Source: Leclercia pneumoniae | Lineage (GTDB): Bacteria; Pseudomonadota; Gammaproteobacteria; Enterobacterales; Enterobacteriaceae | Assembly (NCBI RefSeq): GCF_017348915.1 | Contig: NZ_CP071383.1 | Span: 2,542,001 to 2,606,000, forward strand | Direction of reading: 5' to 3' | Length of the DNA stretch: 64,000 nucleotides | In this document: piece by piece, positions 27,403 to 35,662 of the stretch | Position numbering within the stretch: the stretch's first letter is position 1 | How the letters are laid out: each line of letters opens with the position of its first letter | Notes under the pieces: model-generated | The model's database searches: none | What the model saw: the letters and a program-made list of their open reading frames with translations, nothing else | Told to the model about the DNA's origin: nothing | Made by a program: the position numbers and the translations under genes

Positions 27403-29121
27403 TTAACGCATCACAATGAGATGGCTCGATTCCGGAGCGAGACCATCGGGTGGAATATTTTCGAGTCGAAGCACATCTCCCATTATCTGGCTAAAGACCG
27501 GAGCCGACACCGCCCCGCCATAGTAGGCGCCGTTCTGGGGATCGTTAATTACCACCGCCAGCGCAAAGCGCGGACGACTGGCGGGCGCAACGCCGGCAGT
27601 ATAGGCCACGTACTTATCGACATACTTACCGCTCTCATCAATCTTTTTCGCGGTACCGGTCTTAACGGCAACCCGGTAGTCACGTACCGCCGCTTTCACG
27701 CCGCCGCCGCCCGGCAGCGCCACGCTCTCCATCATATGTTCAACCTCTTTCACGATCTCTGGCGGCATAACCTGGGTGCCCATTACCGGAGGATCGATAC
27801 GCGTGATCGACAGAGGGCGCTCTACACCGTAGCTACCAATAGTGGCATAGACGTGTGCCAACTGCAGTGGCGTGACCATCAGTCCATAGCCAAAGGAGAA
27901 CGTAGCTCGATCCAACTGACTCCAGAATTTGCGTTCAGGTAGCAGGCCGCTGCTTTCGCCGGTTAGCCCCAGCCCGGTGCTTCGTCCAAAACCAAAGCCT
28001 TTATAAGTATCCAGCAGGCGCTGAATGGGCATCGCCAGCGAAAGGCGTGATACCCCGGTATCGCTCGATTTTTGCAAAATGCCGGTCATCGTCAGCTCAG
28101 GATAGTAACCTACGTCGCGGATACGGTGTCCGGCCAGCGTATAGGGATGCGTATCGATTACGCTGTCAGGCTGTACCAGCCCTTGCTTCAGAGCGGTCAT
28201 CAGCACCAGCGGCTTAACGGTTGAGCCGGGTTCAAAGGTGTCGCTAATGGCGCGGTTGCGGAAATCGTTCAAGGTTGCCCCTTCACGATTATTGGGGTTG
28301 AAGTCCGGGAAGCTCGCCATGCTGAGAATTTCACCCGTCCGCACGTCAATCAGTACCGCTGCACCGGATTCCGCTTTGTTCCAGGCGACGGCATTATCCA
28401 GGGCATCCTCTGTGATCGTCTGCAATCGTGCATCAATGCTAAGGTGAATAGTATGGGCGGGAACCGGTGGCTGCTCGGTGATATTTTCAATGACATGCCC
28501 ATATCGGTCTTTACGTACCTTGCGCAGGCCCGGTTTGCCAGTGAGCTGTCGATTAAAGCTCTTTTCAATCCCTTCTATACCCTGCCCATCAATATTGGTA
28601 AAACCAATTAAGTTGGCCGCTACGTGTCCTGAAGGGTAAAAACGGCGCGACTCATCTCGTAGGTTAATGCCCGGCAGATGCAGTTTCTCGATCCATTGCG
28701 CCTGCGCCGGATCGATCTGTCGAGCCAGGTAAATAAAACGACCTCGCGGATTACTATTGATACGCTGCGACAAGGTGTCGAGTGAGAGATGCAGTGTGTT
28801 CGCCAGGGCTTGCCAGCGGTCATCAAACCCTACGCCACCCTTCTCCCGCACCGTTTTGGGGTCGGCCCAGACCGCCTGAACCGGCACGCTCACTGCCAGC
28901 GGCCTGCCCTCCCGGTCAACGATCATTCCGCGAGGTGCATCGATGGGTACCTCACGCAAGGAGCGCTTGTCCTCCTGCGCCACCAGCGTGTCCGGCTTGA
29001 TAATTTGTAACCAGGCCACGCGAGCCAGTAGAAAAACGAGGCTGCAAAGTATGACAAAGCAGAGTAAAGCAAAACGCGTCGGGGTGAAATTTGCTGCGGG
29101 GTTGAAAGGTCTTTTTTTCAC
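27403..29121 (-). CDS. FtsI-like class B penicillin-binding protein (PBP3SAL type)
   Basis: The protein is 572 residues from a GTG at 29121 (GGAGCCACG upstream). One N-terminal membrane helix (FALLCFVILCSLVFLLARVA) is followed by a pedestal domain (PRGMIVDREGRPLAVSVPVQ) and a transpeptidase domain with EPGSTVK (S-x-x-K) and KTGTAKK. The middle motif reads S-S-D where E. coli FtsI has S-S-N. It cross-links septal peptidoglycan. It is close to FtsI along its whole length but lies beside rlmA and cspC, not in the mra cluster; Salmonella keeps PBP3SAL, a division enzyme used in acid and inside host cells, at this position. E. coli K-12 lacks it. Confidence 0.9.
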   Translation of the reverse strand: MKKRPFNPAANFTPTRFALLCFVILCSLVFLLARVAWLQIIKPDTLVAQEDKRSLREVPIDAPRGMIVDREGRPLAVSVPVQAVWADPKTVREKGGVGFDDRWQALANTLHLSLDTLSQRINSNPRGRFIYLARQIDPAQAQWIEKLHLPGINLRDESRRFYPSGHVAANLIGFTNIDGQGIEGIEKSFNRQLTGKPGLRKVRKDRYGHVIENITEQPPVPAHTIHLSIDARLQTITEDALDNAVAWNKAESGAAVLIDVRTGEILSMASFPDFNPNNREGATLNDFRNRAISDTFEPGSTVKPLVLMTALKQGLVQPDSVIDTHPYTLAGHRIRDVGYYPELTMTGILQKSSDTGVSRLSLAMPIQRLLDTYKGFGFGRSTGLGLTGESSGLLPERKFWSQLDRATFSFGYGLMVTPLQLAHVYATIGSYGVERPLSITRIDPPVMGTQVMPPEIVKEVEHMMESVALPGGGGVKAAVRDYRVAVKTGTAKKIDESGKYVDKYVAYTAGVAPASRPRFALAVVINDPQNGAYYGGAVSAPVFSQIMGDVLRLENIPPDGLAPESSHLIVMR

Positions 29122-29261
29122 CGTGGCTCCAGGGCTATAAAACAACGCCCTGATTTAACGGGAAATTTGCACGGTGCGGGTAAAAACAATGCTAATAACC
29201 TCGCAGCTTTGCAACAAAATGCGAACAGATGGCCTTGTGTTAACACTTTGAAAAGCAGGCA

Positions 29262-29290
29262 TTAAAAAGCCCCGCATTAACGCGAGGCTT
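29262..29290 (-). terminator. cspC terminator
   Basis: On the minus strand AAGCCTCGC and GCGGGGCTT pair (one mismatch) and are followed by TTTTT, about 50 bp after the cspC stop. Confidence 0.7.
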
Positions 29291-29340
29291 TATGTGCTCA
29301 GCTGAAACGACCTGGCGTTTCAACGTTGGCAGGGGTTCGA

Positions 29341-29550
29341 TCAGATAGCGGTTACGTTAACAGCAGCCGGACCTTTCTGGCCGTCCTGAATTTCGAACTC
29401 AACGTTCTGGCCTTCAGCCAGAGTTTTGAAGCCATTGCCCTGGATTGCAGAGAAGTGTACGAATACATCTTTGCTGCCGTCAGCTGGGGTAATGAAGCCA
29501 AAACCTTTAGACTCGTTGAACCACTTAACTTGACCTTTAATCTTTGCCAT
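29341..29550 (-). CDS. cspC: cold-shock-family protein CspC
   Basis: The protein is 69 residues from the ATG at 29550, apparently identical to E. coli CspC. It is a single cold-shock OB fold with RNP1 (KGFGFITP) and RNP2 (VFVHFSAI). It is a constitutive RNA chaperone that stabilises stress mRNAs and raises RpoS output. Its start lies inside the 3' end of the shifted yobF frame, so the two are transcribed together. Confidence 0.97.
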
Positions 29551-29707
29551 TTGCAAAATTCCTTAGAGTGTTTTCATAGCCCGCAGGCATTAACTGAGAT
29601 AAAACTGAGACATTACTGCATGAGGCACTAATATAAGGTTCGGCAGAGAAGCGGTATTCAACGACAACGTGTTTACTCAGGACTTCTTTACTGAAAATGC
29701 CACACAT
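29537..29707 (-). CDS. yobF: small stress protein YobF with shifted C-terminus
   Basis: The frame opened at the ATG at 29707 runs 56 codons. The first 39 residues (starts [13 protein letters not shown]) match E. coli YobF (47 aa). After VLSQL it departs; reading one base onward gives CLRAMKTL and a stop at 29563-29565, giving exactly 47 residues like E. coli. So one extra base (an A on the coding strand, at 29590/29591) shifts the C-terminus and runs the frame 14 nt into cspC. It is a heat-induced small membrane-associated protein of unknown function. Confidence 0.8.
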
Positions 29708-30230
29708 AAACAGAACTGTACCTCGTTTGACCCAAACCGTGTTATCACATACAACGTAAATAATGGCAAGCCATTTTTAAACGTGTCTCGATCAGTCGCA
29801 CAAATTCCGAAGCTAACTTGCCACAATCTGCACGGTAAGCAACGTGTGCGGTATACCGGGCCTGAGTGGTGCTTGTCCAGTCACTGTCTTCATAAGCGCT
29901 GTAATCTAAGACTTTTTTACCATAGCTCAATAACTTCCGAACGTCCAGCCAGGCTATTAATTTTTCTGAATGAGGCTATTTTGTTAGAACTTTTTCCGAA
30001 ACGTTATGCACAAATGATCGTAACGGTAAAGTGGGTTGTCTTGATAAAACATTGTATATCGCTTCGCCTCTTTCTATATTTACATTGGCAATTCTAATTT
30101 CTCTCTGCACCAAAATAATGAAACTTTTATGATCTTGCCTCAAAAAAAGGCAAGCAAAACGTTTCGATAAAAATAAAACATTAATGGTACAGGTTAATAT
30201 CAGAATAATAGTAAACGAAGCGATGAATAG
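29708..30230. other. AT-rich gap between yobF and the MBL gene
   Basis: No confident gene. The first part must hold the yobF-cspC promoter and leader. On the minus strand a frame at 29745-29930 (TTG start, 61 codons; open upstream to about 29980) has plausible protein composition (starts MSYGKKVLDYSAYEDSDW) but no ATG/GTG or ribosome site and no family I know; it could be a decayed gene. A 142-codon plus-strand frame runs antisense to it and to yobF. A CTTGCC/GGCAAG hairpin with a 10-nt loop lies near 30133-30154. Confidence 0.35.
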
Positions 30231-31220
30231 TCATAAGGATAAATATTGACCGATGTTTAGTATTTTGAAGTTATTGTTAATTGTGGCTGTATGATTGAGT
30301 GCCTGCCGTAGTTCAGCCACGGGTTCATCAAGCGACTCATCGGCCAGTTCGAAGACGCCCCAGTGAATGGGGATGGCAAGCGGCATTCCTAGCTGCTGCC
30401 AGAGGGAGACTGCCGAACGCGGGTCCATATGGTTTGTCGCCATGAACCATTCTGGTGCATATGCGCCTATCGGGAGGGCGATCGCATCGAGTTTACCGAA
30501 ACGCTGCGCAATGGTGAGTAACTCTGGCGTATATCCGGTATCGCCGCTGAACCAAAATCGCCGTTCACTGCCCTCGAATACCCATCCGCACCAAAGCGCA
30601 CAGTTCCGATCCCAAAAGCTACGCATGCTCCAGTGCTGGGCCGGAACGGCACTGTAGGTGATGCCTTGATGCACATAGCTTTGCCACCAGTCCAGTTCAA
30701 CGATGTGCTTCGCGCCCCGACGTCGAAACCAGTCCCCCAGCCCCAGAGGGACAAACAGGGTAAGCTTTGGAAATCGTTGCAATAACTGACGAACGGTAGC
30801 GGAATCGAGGTGATCATAATGATTATGAGAGATGACTAGCGCATCAATGGCCGGTAGCCCAGCCACGCTAATCACCGCAGGGGTTTTGCGCAGCGGTCCG
30901 GCAAAACTTACGGGCGAGGCACGCCGGGAGAACACCGGGTCCGTGAGAATATACTGACCACTGATTCGCAGCAATAGACTGGCATGGCCCAGCCACCAGA
31001 CAGCGTCTCCTTCGGGGGTAGTAAGATCGACAGGTTGGCACCAGTCATGGATAAATTTTTCATAGCCGCCGCGAGGAGGTTTCGGTAAACCGGCAGCTTT
31101 GCGCTCTTTGCGCCAGCGCTCAACATCTCCAGGCTGGTACCCAGCAGCAGAAGTATTGCGAAAACCCTGCGGGGTATGGTGAGGCAGGGAGGGGTTATAC
31201 CAGGGATTTTTCCGGGTCAT
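30231..31220 (-). CDS. MBL-fold metallohydrolase (RomA/NAPE-PLD-like)
   Basis: The protein is 329 residues from the ATG at 31220 (GGGGAGGTGAAC upstream). The metallo-beta-lactamase signature H-x-H-x-D-H is clear in VISHNHYDHLD; later metal ligands are in FSGDTGY and PIHWGVFE. The N-terminus (NPWYNPSLPHHTPQGFRNT) resembles the Enterobacter RomA and NAPE-phospholipase-D-like group. No signal peptide is evident, so it is probably cytoplasmic or peripheral. The substrate is unknown. It is inserted between yobF and yebO relative to E. coli, and reads the same way with a 20-bp gap from yebO. Confidence 0.85.
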   Translation of the reverse strand: MTRKNPWYNPSLPHHTPQGFRNTSAAGYQPGDVERWRKERKAAGLPKPPRGGYEKFIHDWCQPVDLTTPEGDAVWWLGHASLLLRISGQYILTDPVFSRRASPVSFAGPLRKTPAVISVAGLPAIDALVISHNHYDHLDSATVRQLLQRFPKLTLFVPLGLGDWFRRRGAKHIVELDWWQSYVHQGITYSAVPAQHWSMRSFWDRNCALWCGWVFEGSERRFWFSGDTGYTPELLTIAQRFGKLDAIALPIGAYAPEWFMATNHMDPRSAVSLWQQLGMPLAIPIHWGVFELADESLDEPVAELRQALNHTATINNNFKILNIGQYLSL

Positions 31221-31240
31221 GTTCACCTCCCCAGATGCGA

Positions 31241-31531
31241 TTAACGCTCAGCGACCAGACGAATAAAGTCGTCGCTTTCATCTTTCACGGGCGCAGCAGC
31301 GGGTTTAACCTCTTCTTCGACGTCCGGTTCATTGGCTTCACACAGACGACGAAGCAGCGCATTTTGTCTTTTCTGGAGATCAACCAACGTCTCCAGTAAC
31401 TCAATTTGTTCATTTGTCCGGGAGCTGGCGCGGTTGACGAAAAACCACAGTACCAAACCCACCACCAGCAACACGACGGATATGACCAGAGATGCCATGC
31501 TAAGCACTCCAGTATTCAACAACTCACCCAT
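31241..31531 (-). CDS. yebO: small membrane protein YebO
   Basis: The protein is 96 residues (E. coli has 95). One N-terminal membrane helix (ASLVISVVLLVVGLVLWFFV) is followed by a conserved cytoplasmic helix RASSRTNEQIELLETLVDLQ and an acidic tail ending DDFIRLVAER. The function is unknown. It lies just upstream of the MBL gene and downstream of mgrB. Confidence 0.93.
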   Translation of the reverse strand: MGELLNTGVLSMASLVISVVLLVVGLVLWFFVNRASSRTNEQIELLETLVDLQKRQNALLRRLCEANEPDVEEEVKPAAAPVKDESDDFIRLVAER

Positions 31532-31605
31532 TTCACCACCTCACTAAAAACGGCTATTTTACCACTCGCGTTGAGGAAGGAAATCACTTGCCATAAAAAT
31601 GCCTG

Positions 31606-31749
31606 CTACCAGGGGATAAACTTATTGATAGAACATATACCGCTAAAAAACTGTACATCCTGATCGCACATCACATTGATCATCTGCGTCCACATAACGA
31701 CGCAGGCAATCAACACTACCACCAGAATGACCCAGCGTATTTTCTTCAC
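31606..31749 (-). CDS. mgrB: PhoQ feedback inhibitor MgrB
   Basis: The protein is 47 residues from a GTG at 31749. One membrane helix is at about 6-24 ([15 protein letters not shown]), then a short periplasmic tail with the two conserved Cys ([18 protein letters not shown]) ending KFIPW. It binds the sensor kinase PhoQ in the inner membrane and damps PhoPQ signalling; loss of mgrB is a known cause of colistin resistance in Klebsiella. The reading frame here is intact. It is transcribed by PhoP; a possible box lies about 50 bp upstream. Confidence 0.95.
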   Translation of the reverse strand: MKKIRWVILVVVLIACVVMWTQMINVMCDQDVQFFSGICSINKFIPW

Positions 31750-31797
31750 TACACTCTCCGTCTACTCACTTAGGCTACCAGGTTACCATGCTTAACT

Positions 31798-31813
31798 TAA
31801 ACCGGGGCTAACT
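31798..31813 (-). promoter_or_regulatory. possible PhoP box upstream of mgrB
   Basis: On the coding strand AGTTA, four or five bases, then GGTTTA resembles the PhoP direct repeat (T/G)GTTTA-N5-(T/G)GTTTA; the second hexamer is perfect and the first is weak. Confidence 0.35.
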
Positions 31814-31910
31814 GTAACGCCATCGTCCCGTTTTCGGAATCATGTACTTGTTTCATATAGCTAACAGGATAGGCTTAGAGGCAGGAAGAACCATTATAAA
31901 AGAGGCAATG

Positions 31911-32150
31911 ATGCGCTTAATTATTCGCACAGTTGTGATTTTAGCCCTTATCTGGATTGGTTTATTGTTGTCAGGCTACGGTATCTTGATTGGCAGTCAT
32001 GAAAACGCTGCGGGGCTGGGTATCCAGTGTAAATACCTCACTGCACGTGGCACCAGCACGGCCCAGTACATCCATTCGGATAGTGGGATTATCGGCCTGA
32101 CCAACTGCCCAATTTTGCGTAAAAGCGAAACGGTCGTTGATAACGGCTAA
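31911..32150 (+). CDS. yobH: small exported/membrane protein YobH
   Basis: The protein is 79 residues from the second of two adjacent ATGs (31911; AGAGG 5 nt upstream). It has an N-terminal hydrophobic helix (TVVILALIWIGLLLSGYGIL) and a conserved short periplasmic tail with two Cys (GIQCKYLTARGTS and TNCPILRKS). The function is unknown. It is divergent from mgrB and convergent with kdgR. Confidence 0.92.
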   Translation: MRLIIRTVVILALIWIGLLLSGYGILIGSHENAAGLGIQCKYLTARGTSTAQYIHSDSGIIGLTNCPILRKSETVVDNG

Positions 32151-32165
32151 CCATCGGTATTAGTG

Positions 32166-32193
32166 AAAAGCCGCTAACGTAGCGGCTTTTTTT
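32166..32193. terminator. bidirectional terminator between yobH and kdgR
   Basis: AAAAGCCGCTA / TAGCGGCTTTT with a 3-nt loop and T-runs on both strands. Confidence 0.85.
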
Positions 32194-32199
32194 ATGTGT

Positions 32200-32991
32200 T
32201 CAGAACGGATAGTCGTTATAGCCCATCTGTTCAGAAATTTTTCGCGCCGCGGTATGCAGCATTTCAACGTACTCATGCAGACGCTCTTCAGAGAAGCGTA
32301 GCGTCGGGAAAGAGATACTCAGGCCAGCGATCACCACACCAAAGCGGTCAAACACCGGGACGCCAATACAGCGCAGCCCTTCTTCCTGTTCCTCGTTATC
32401 TTCACCGTAACCCTGTTCACGTACCTTATCCAGTACCGTGAGTAACCCTTCCGTGGTGGTGATCGTACGCTCAGTGCTGCGTTTGTACTCTACACCTTCC
32501 AGAATTTGCTTAACCTCTTCGCGGTCACGCCATGCCAGTAAAACCTTACCGATGGCCGTGCTGTAGAGCGGATTACGGCGACCGATACGGGAGTACATAC
32601 GCAGGTTGTACATCGAGTCGATCTTATGGATATAAACAATGCTGTCTTCGTCCAGCGCCCCCAGGTGCACAGTCTCTTTCGTCAGACGCGAAAGTTCACG
32701 CATCTGAATATCTGCGCTACGAATCAGGTCGACATTTTGCAACGCGCGCGCGCCCAGCTCAAACAGCTTCAGGGTCAGAGAGTATTTTTCCGACTCCCCT
32801 TCCTGTGCAACATAGCCCAGTGATTTCATGGTCTGCAAAAAGCGATAAACGGTGCTTTTCGACATCATCACACGCTGTGACAGCTCGGTAATACCAATTT
32901 CGCGCTCTTCTCCAAGCGCCTGCAGGATGCCAAACACCTTCAACACAGAAGAGACAGAATCTGGTTGTTTATCCAAATCTGCGATTGCCAT
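32200..32991 (-). CDS. kdgR: IclR-family repressor KdgR
   Basis: The protein is 263 residues, as in E. coli. It has an N-terminal winged HTH (ITELSQRVMMSKSTVYRFLQ) and a C-terminal IclR effector domain (ALDEDSIVYIHKIDSMYNLR, TAIGKVLLAW). It represses pectate/KDG catabolism and related sugar-acid genes; the inducer is 2-keto-3-deoxygluconate. Divergent yebQ begins 177 bp away, with a strong palindrome between them at 33016-33039. Confidence 0.96.
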   Translation of the reverse strand: MAIADLDKQPDSVSSVLKVFGILQALGEEREIGITELSQRVMMSKSTVYRFLQTMKSLGYVAQEGESEKYSLTLKLFELGARALQNVDLIRSADIQMRELSRLTKETVHLGALDEDSIVYIHKIDSMYNLRMYSRIGRRNPLYSTAIGKVLLAWRDREEVKQILEGVEYKRSTERTITTTEGLLTVLDKVREQGYGEDNEEQEEGLRCIGVPVFDRFGVVIAGLSISFPTLRFSEERLHEYVEMLHTAARKISEQMGYNDYPF

Positions 32992-33015
32992 TTATCACCT
33001 CAAAGCAAGTGTTTT

Positions 33016-33039
33016 ATAAAAATCAGAACTGGTTTTTAT
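33016..33039. promoter_or_regulatory. palindromic operator candidate between kdgR and yebQ
   Basis: ATAAAAA-T-CAG and CTG-G-TTTTTAT form a near-perfect 24-bp palindrome 25 bp upstream of the kdgR start. The AT-rich AAAA...TTTT arms resemble KdgR sites, so autoregulation and control of yebQ are plausible. Confidence 0.45.
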
Positions 33040-33168
33040 TATAAATTCGTACTGGCTTCGCTGCAATCAATCCTGGCTTACCTGGTTACAAATCTGCGAC
33101 ATATAACCAAAATAAGCATGTTAAAATAATTACCCTGAATATAATTACCTCTGACGCAGATCGATGAC

Positions 33169-34539
33169 ATGACCACGACTCCCCCTGATGGCCTGCCCTT
33201 ACCGCAGCGCTATGGCGCGATAGCCACTATTATTATTGGCATCTCCATGGCCGTACTGGACGGGGCCATTGCCAACGTCGCGCTGCCAACCATTGCCAGC
33301 GATCTGCACGCCTCTCCTGCCAGTTCTATCTGGATTGTTAACGCCTATCAAATTGCCATCGTTATCTCGCTGCTCTCGTTCTCTTTTCTCGGGGATATGT
33401 TTGGCTATCGCCGCGTTTATCAATGCGGCCTGGTGGTCTTTACCATTACGTCGCTATTTTGCGCTCTCGCAGATAACCTCCCGATGTTGACGCTGGCACG
33501 TATTGCGCAGGGCTTTGGTGGTGCGGCGCTAATGAGCGTTAATACCGCGTTAATCCGGCTCATCTTTCCGAAGCGCCAGCTTGGGCGCGGCATGGGCATT
33601 AACTCGTTTATTGTGGCGGTCTCTTCTGCTGCGGGACCGACCCTCGCAGCGGCGATCCTCTCCGTGGCCTCCTGGCAGTGGTTATTCCTCATTAACGTAC
33701 CGCTGGGCGTTGTGGCACTGCTCTTTGCGCTGCGTTTTCTTCCCGCGAATGCGGCGAAGAGCAGCATGCCGCGCTTCGATCTACCGAGCGCCGTCATGAA
33801 CGCCCTGACCTTCGGTTTGCTTATTACTGCGCTCAGCGGCTTTGCTCAGGGGCAATCGCGGCTCTTAATCGCCGGTGAAGTAATGGCATTATTGATTATC
33901 GGCTTCTTTTTTGCCCGTCGTCAGCTCGCCCTGCCGGTGCCGCTGCTGCCGGTAGACTTACTGCGTATTCCGCTCTTCTCCCTCTCTATTTGCACCTCGA
34001 TTTGTTCATTCTGCGCGCAAATGCTGGCCCTGGTTTCGTTGCCCTTCTTCCTGCAAAGCGTGGTGGGACGTTCGGAAGTGGAGACGGGACTGCTCCTGAC
34101 CCCCTGGCCGCTGGCAACCATGGTGATGGCCCCGCTGGCAGGCTACCTGATTGAGCGTCTGCATGCCGGGTTACTGGGGGCACTGGGACTGGCCGTGATG
34201 GCATCCGGCATGTTTGCCCTGGCTTTGCTGCCCGCCGCCCCGGGCGATCTGGATATCATCTGGCGTATGATTTTATGCGGCGCGGGGTTTGGACTGTTTC
34301 AGTCGCCCAATAATCACACGATCATCACCGCCGCCCCACCCCACCGCAGCGGAGGAGCCAGCGGTATGCTCGGCACGGCGCGCCTGCTGGGGCAGAGTAG
34401 CGGCGCTGCGCTGGTGGCATTAATGTTCAATATGGCCGGCGATAAGGGTACGCATGTGGCTTTGATCACCGCAGGTGCCCTCGCGACGCTTGCGGCGGTA
34501 ATAAGCGGTATGCGGATCACCCTGTCCAAACGCAGCTAA
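33169..34539 (+). CDS. yebQ: MFS transporter YebQ (DHA2/14-TM type)
   Basis: The protein is 456 residues (E. coli 457) with about 13-14 membrane helices. Motif C of drug antiporters is visible (AVSSAAGPTLAAAI), plus motif A-like GDMFGYRR and GMGINSFIVA. It is a predicted proton-coupled exporter; the substrate is unknown. It is divergent from kdgR, sharing its control region, and convergent with htpX. Confidence 0.93.
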   Translation: MTTTPPDGLPLPQRYGAIATIIIGISMAVLDGAIANVALPTIASDLHASPASSIWIVNAYQIAIVISLLSFSFLGDMFGYRRVYQCGLVVFTITSLFCALADNLPMLTLARIAQGFGGAALMSVNTALIRLIFPKRQLGRGMGINSFIVAVSSAAGPTLAAAILSVASWQWLFLINVPLGVVALLFALRFLPANAAKSSMPRFDLPSAVMNALTFGLLITALSGFAQGQSRLLIAGEVMALLIIGFFFARRQLALPVPLLPVDLLRIPLFSLSICTSICSFCAQMLALVSLPFFLQSVVGRSEVETGLLLTPWPLATMVMAPLAGYLIERLHAGLLGALGLAVMASGMFALALLPAAPGDLDIIWRMILCGAGFGLFQSPNNHTIITAAPPHRSGGASGMLGTARLLGQSSGAALVALMFNMAGDKGTHVALITAGALATLAAVISGMRITLSKRS

Positions 34540-34540
34540 T

Positions 34541-34570
34541 AAAAAAGCGCGTCGAATGACGCGCTTTATT
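34541..34570. terminator. bidirectional terminator between yebQ and htpX
   Basis: AAAGCGCGTC / GACGCGCTTT with loop GAAT, A-run before and T-rich after. Confidence 0.85.
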
Positions 34571-34587
34571 TGTCTGCCCGGGCGGGC

Positions 34588-35469
34588 TTACTTCAGATAT
34601 TCCCCACTACGTAACGCTTCGATACGTTTATCCAGCGGCGGGTGAGACATGAACAGCTCGCTCAGCGATTTAGATTTACCGTTGATGCAGAATGCCATCA
34701 TGGTGTTTGCTTCCTGCGGTTCGTAGCTGGTTTTCAGACGCTGCAGGGCAGCAATCATCTTCTCGCGACCCACCAGTTTTGCCGAGCCCGCATCCGCGTG
34801 GAATTCACGGTGGCGGGAGAACCACATGGTGATAATGCTTGCCAGGATACCAAACACCAGCTCCAGCACCATTGAAACTGCAAAGTAGATCAGTGGGTTG
34901 CCGTTGTTACCTTCACCTTCATCACGGTTGCCGCCCATAAACCCGGCCGCGATCTGCGCCAGAATACGTGAAATGAAGATCACGAAGGTGTTCACTACGC
35001 CCTGAATCAGGGTCATAGTCACCATATCACCATTGGCAATGTGGCTAATTTCGTGAGCGATAACCGCTTCGGCTTCGTCACGGCTCATGTTCTGCAGCAG
35101 GCCAGTGCTGACGGCAACCAGTGAGGCGTCACGACGCGCACCTGTTGCGAAGGCGTTGATATCCGGCGCGTGGTAAATAGCCACCTGTGGCATTGCGATA
35201 CCTGCCTGGCGGGACTGGTTTGCCACGGTGGTCATCAGCCACTGTTCCATATCATTGCGGGGTTGCTCAATCACTTCGCCGCCCACGGATTTGAGCGCCA
35301 TCCACTTTGACATCAGCAAAGATACAAAGGAGCCACCAAAACCAAACAGCAGCGCCATAATTAACAAGCCCTGAACGCTGCTCGACTGAATTCCCGTCAG
35401 GCTTAGCACGAGCCCGAAGACCACCATCACCGCAAGGTTGGTGAGCAGGAAGAGCGCGATTCGCATCAT
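34588..35469 (-). CDS. htpX: membrane metalloprotease HtpX
   Basis: The protein is 293 residues, as in E. coli. It is an M48 protease: [10 protein letters not shown] contains the zinc-binding HExxH, with the third ligand Glu in [12 protein letters not shown]. Two N-terminal helices ([39 protein letters not shown]) and two later ones anchor it. It degrades misfolded inner-membrane proteins with FtsH and is a CpxR target in E. coli. It is next to prc, another envelope protease. Confidence 0.97.
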   Translation of the reverse strand: MMRIALFLLTNLAVMVVFGLVLSLTGIQSSSVQGLLIMALLFGFGGSFVSLLMSKWMALKSVGGEVIEQPRNDMEQWLMTTVANQSRQAGIAMPQVAIYHAPDINAFATGARRDASLVAVSTGLLQNMSRDEAEAVIAHEISHIANGDMVTMTLIQGVVNTFVIFISRILAQIAAGFMGGNRDEGEGNNGNPLIYFAVSMVLELVFGILASIITMWFSRHREFHADAGSAKLVGREKMIAALQRLKTSYEPQEANTMMAFCINGKSKSLSELFMSHPPLDKRIEALRSGEYLK

Positions 35470-35624
35470 AATTTTCTTTTAACCTCAGTTTAACAAAACG
35501 CACTATGCGATTACCCACATCGTATGGGTATTGCGGCTATTTTCAAGGATTCAGGGGGCGTAAGTCACCAGAAAGACACAACTTTACATTAGAAATGGAC
35601 TCGCTTACCGCAGCATGCAGAAAG

Positions 35625-35655
35625 CAAAAAAACGGGCACAATTTCTTGTGCCCGT
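35625..35655 (-). terminator. prc terminator
   Basis: On the minus strand ACGGGCACAA / TTGTGCCCGT with a 4-nt loop, followed by seven T. Confidence 0.85.
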
Positions 35656-35662
35656 GGGGGGA

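Noticed and set aside
29669-30097. 142-codon plus-strand frame opposite yobF
   Set aside because: It is antisense to yobF, has no ribosome site or recognisable protein features, and lies in AT-rich intergenic DNA.
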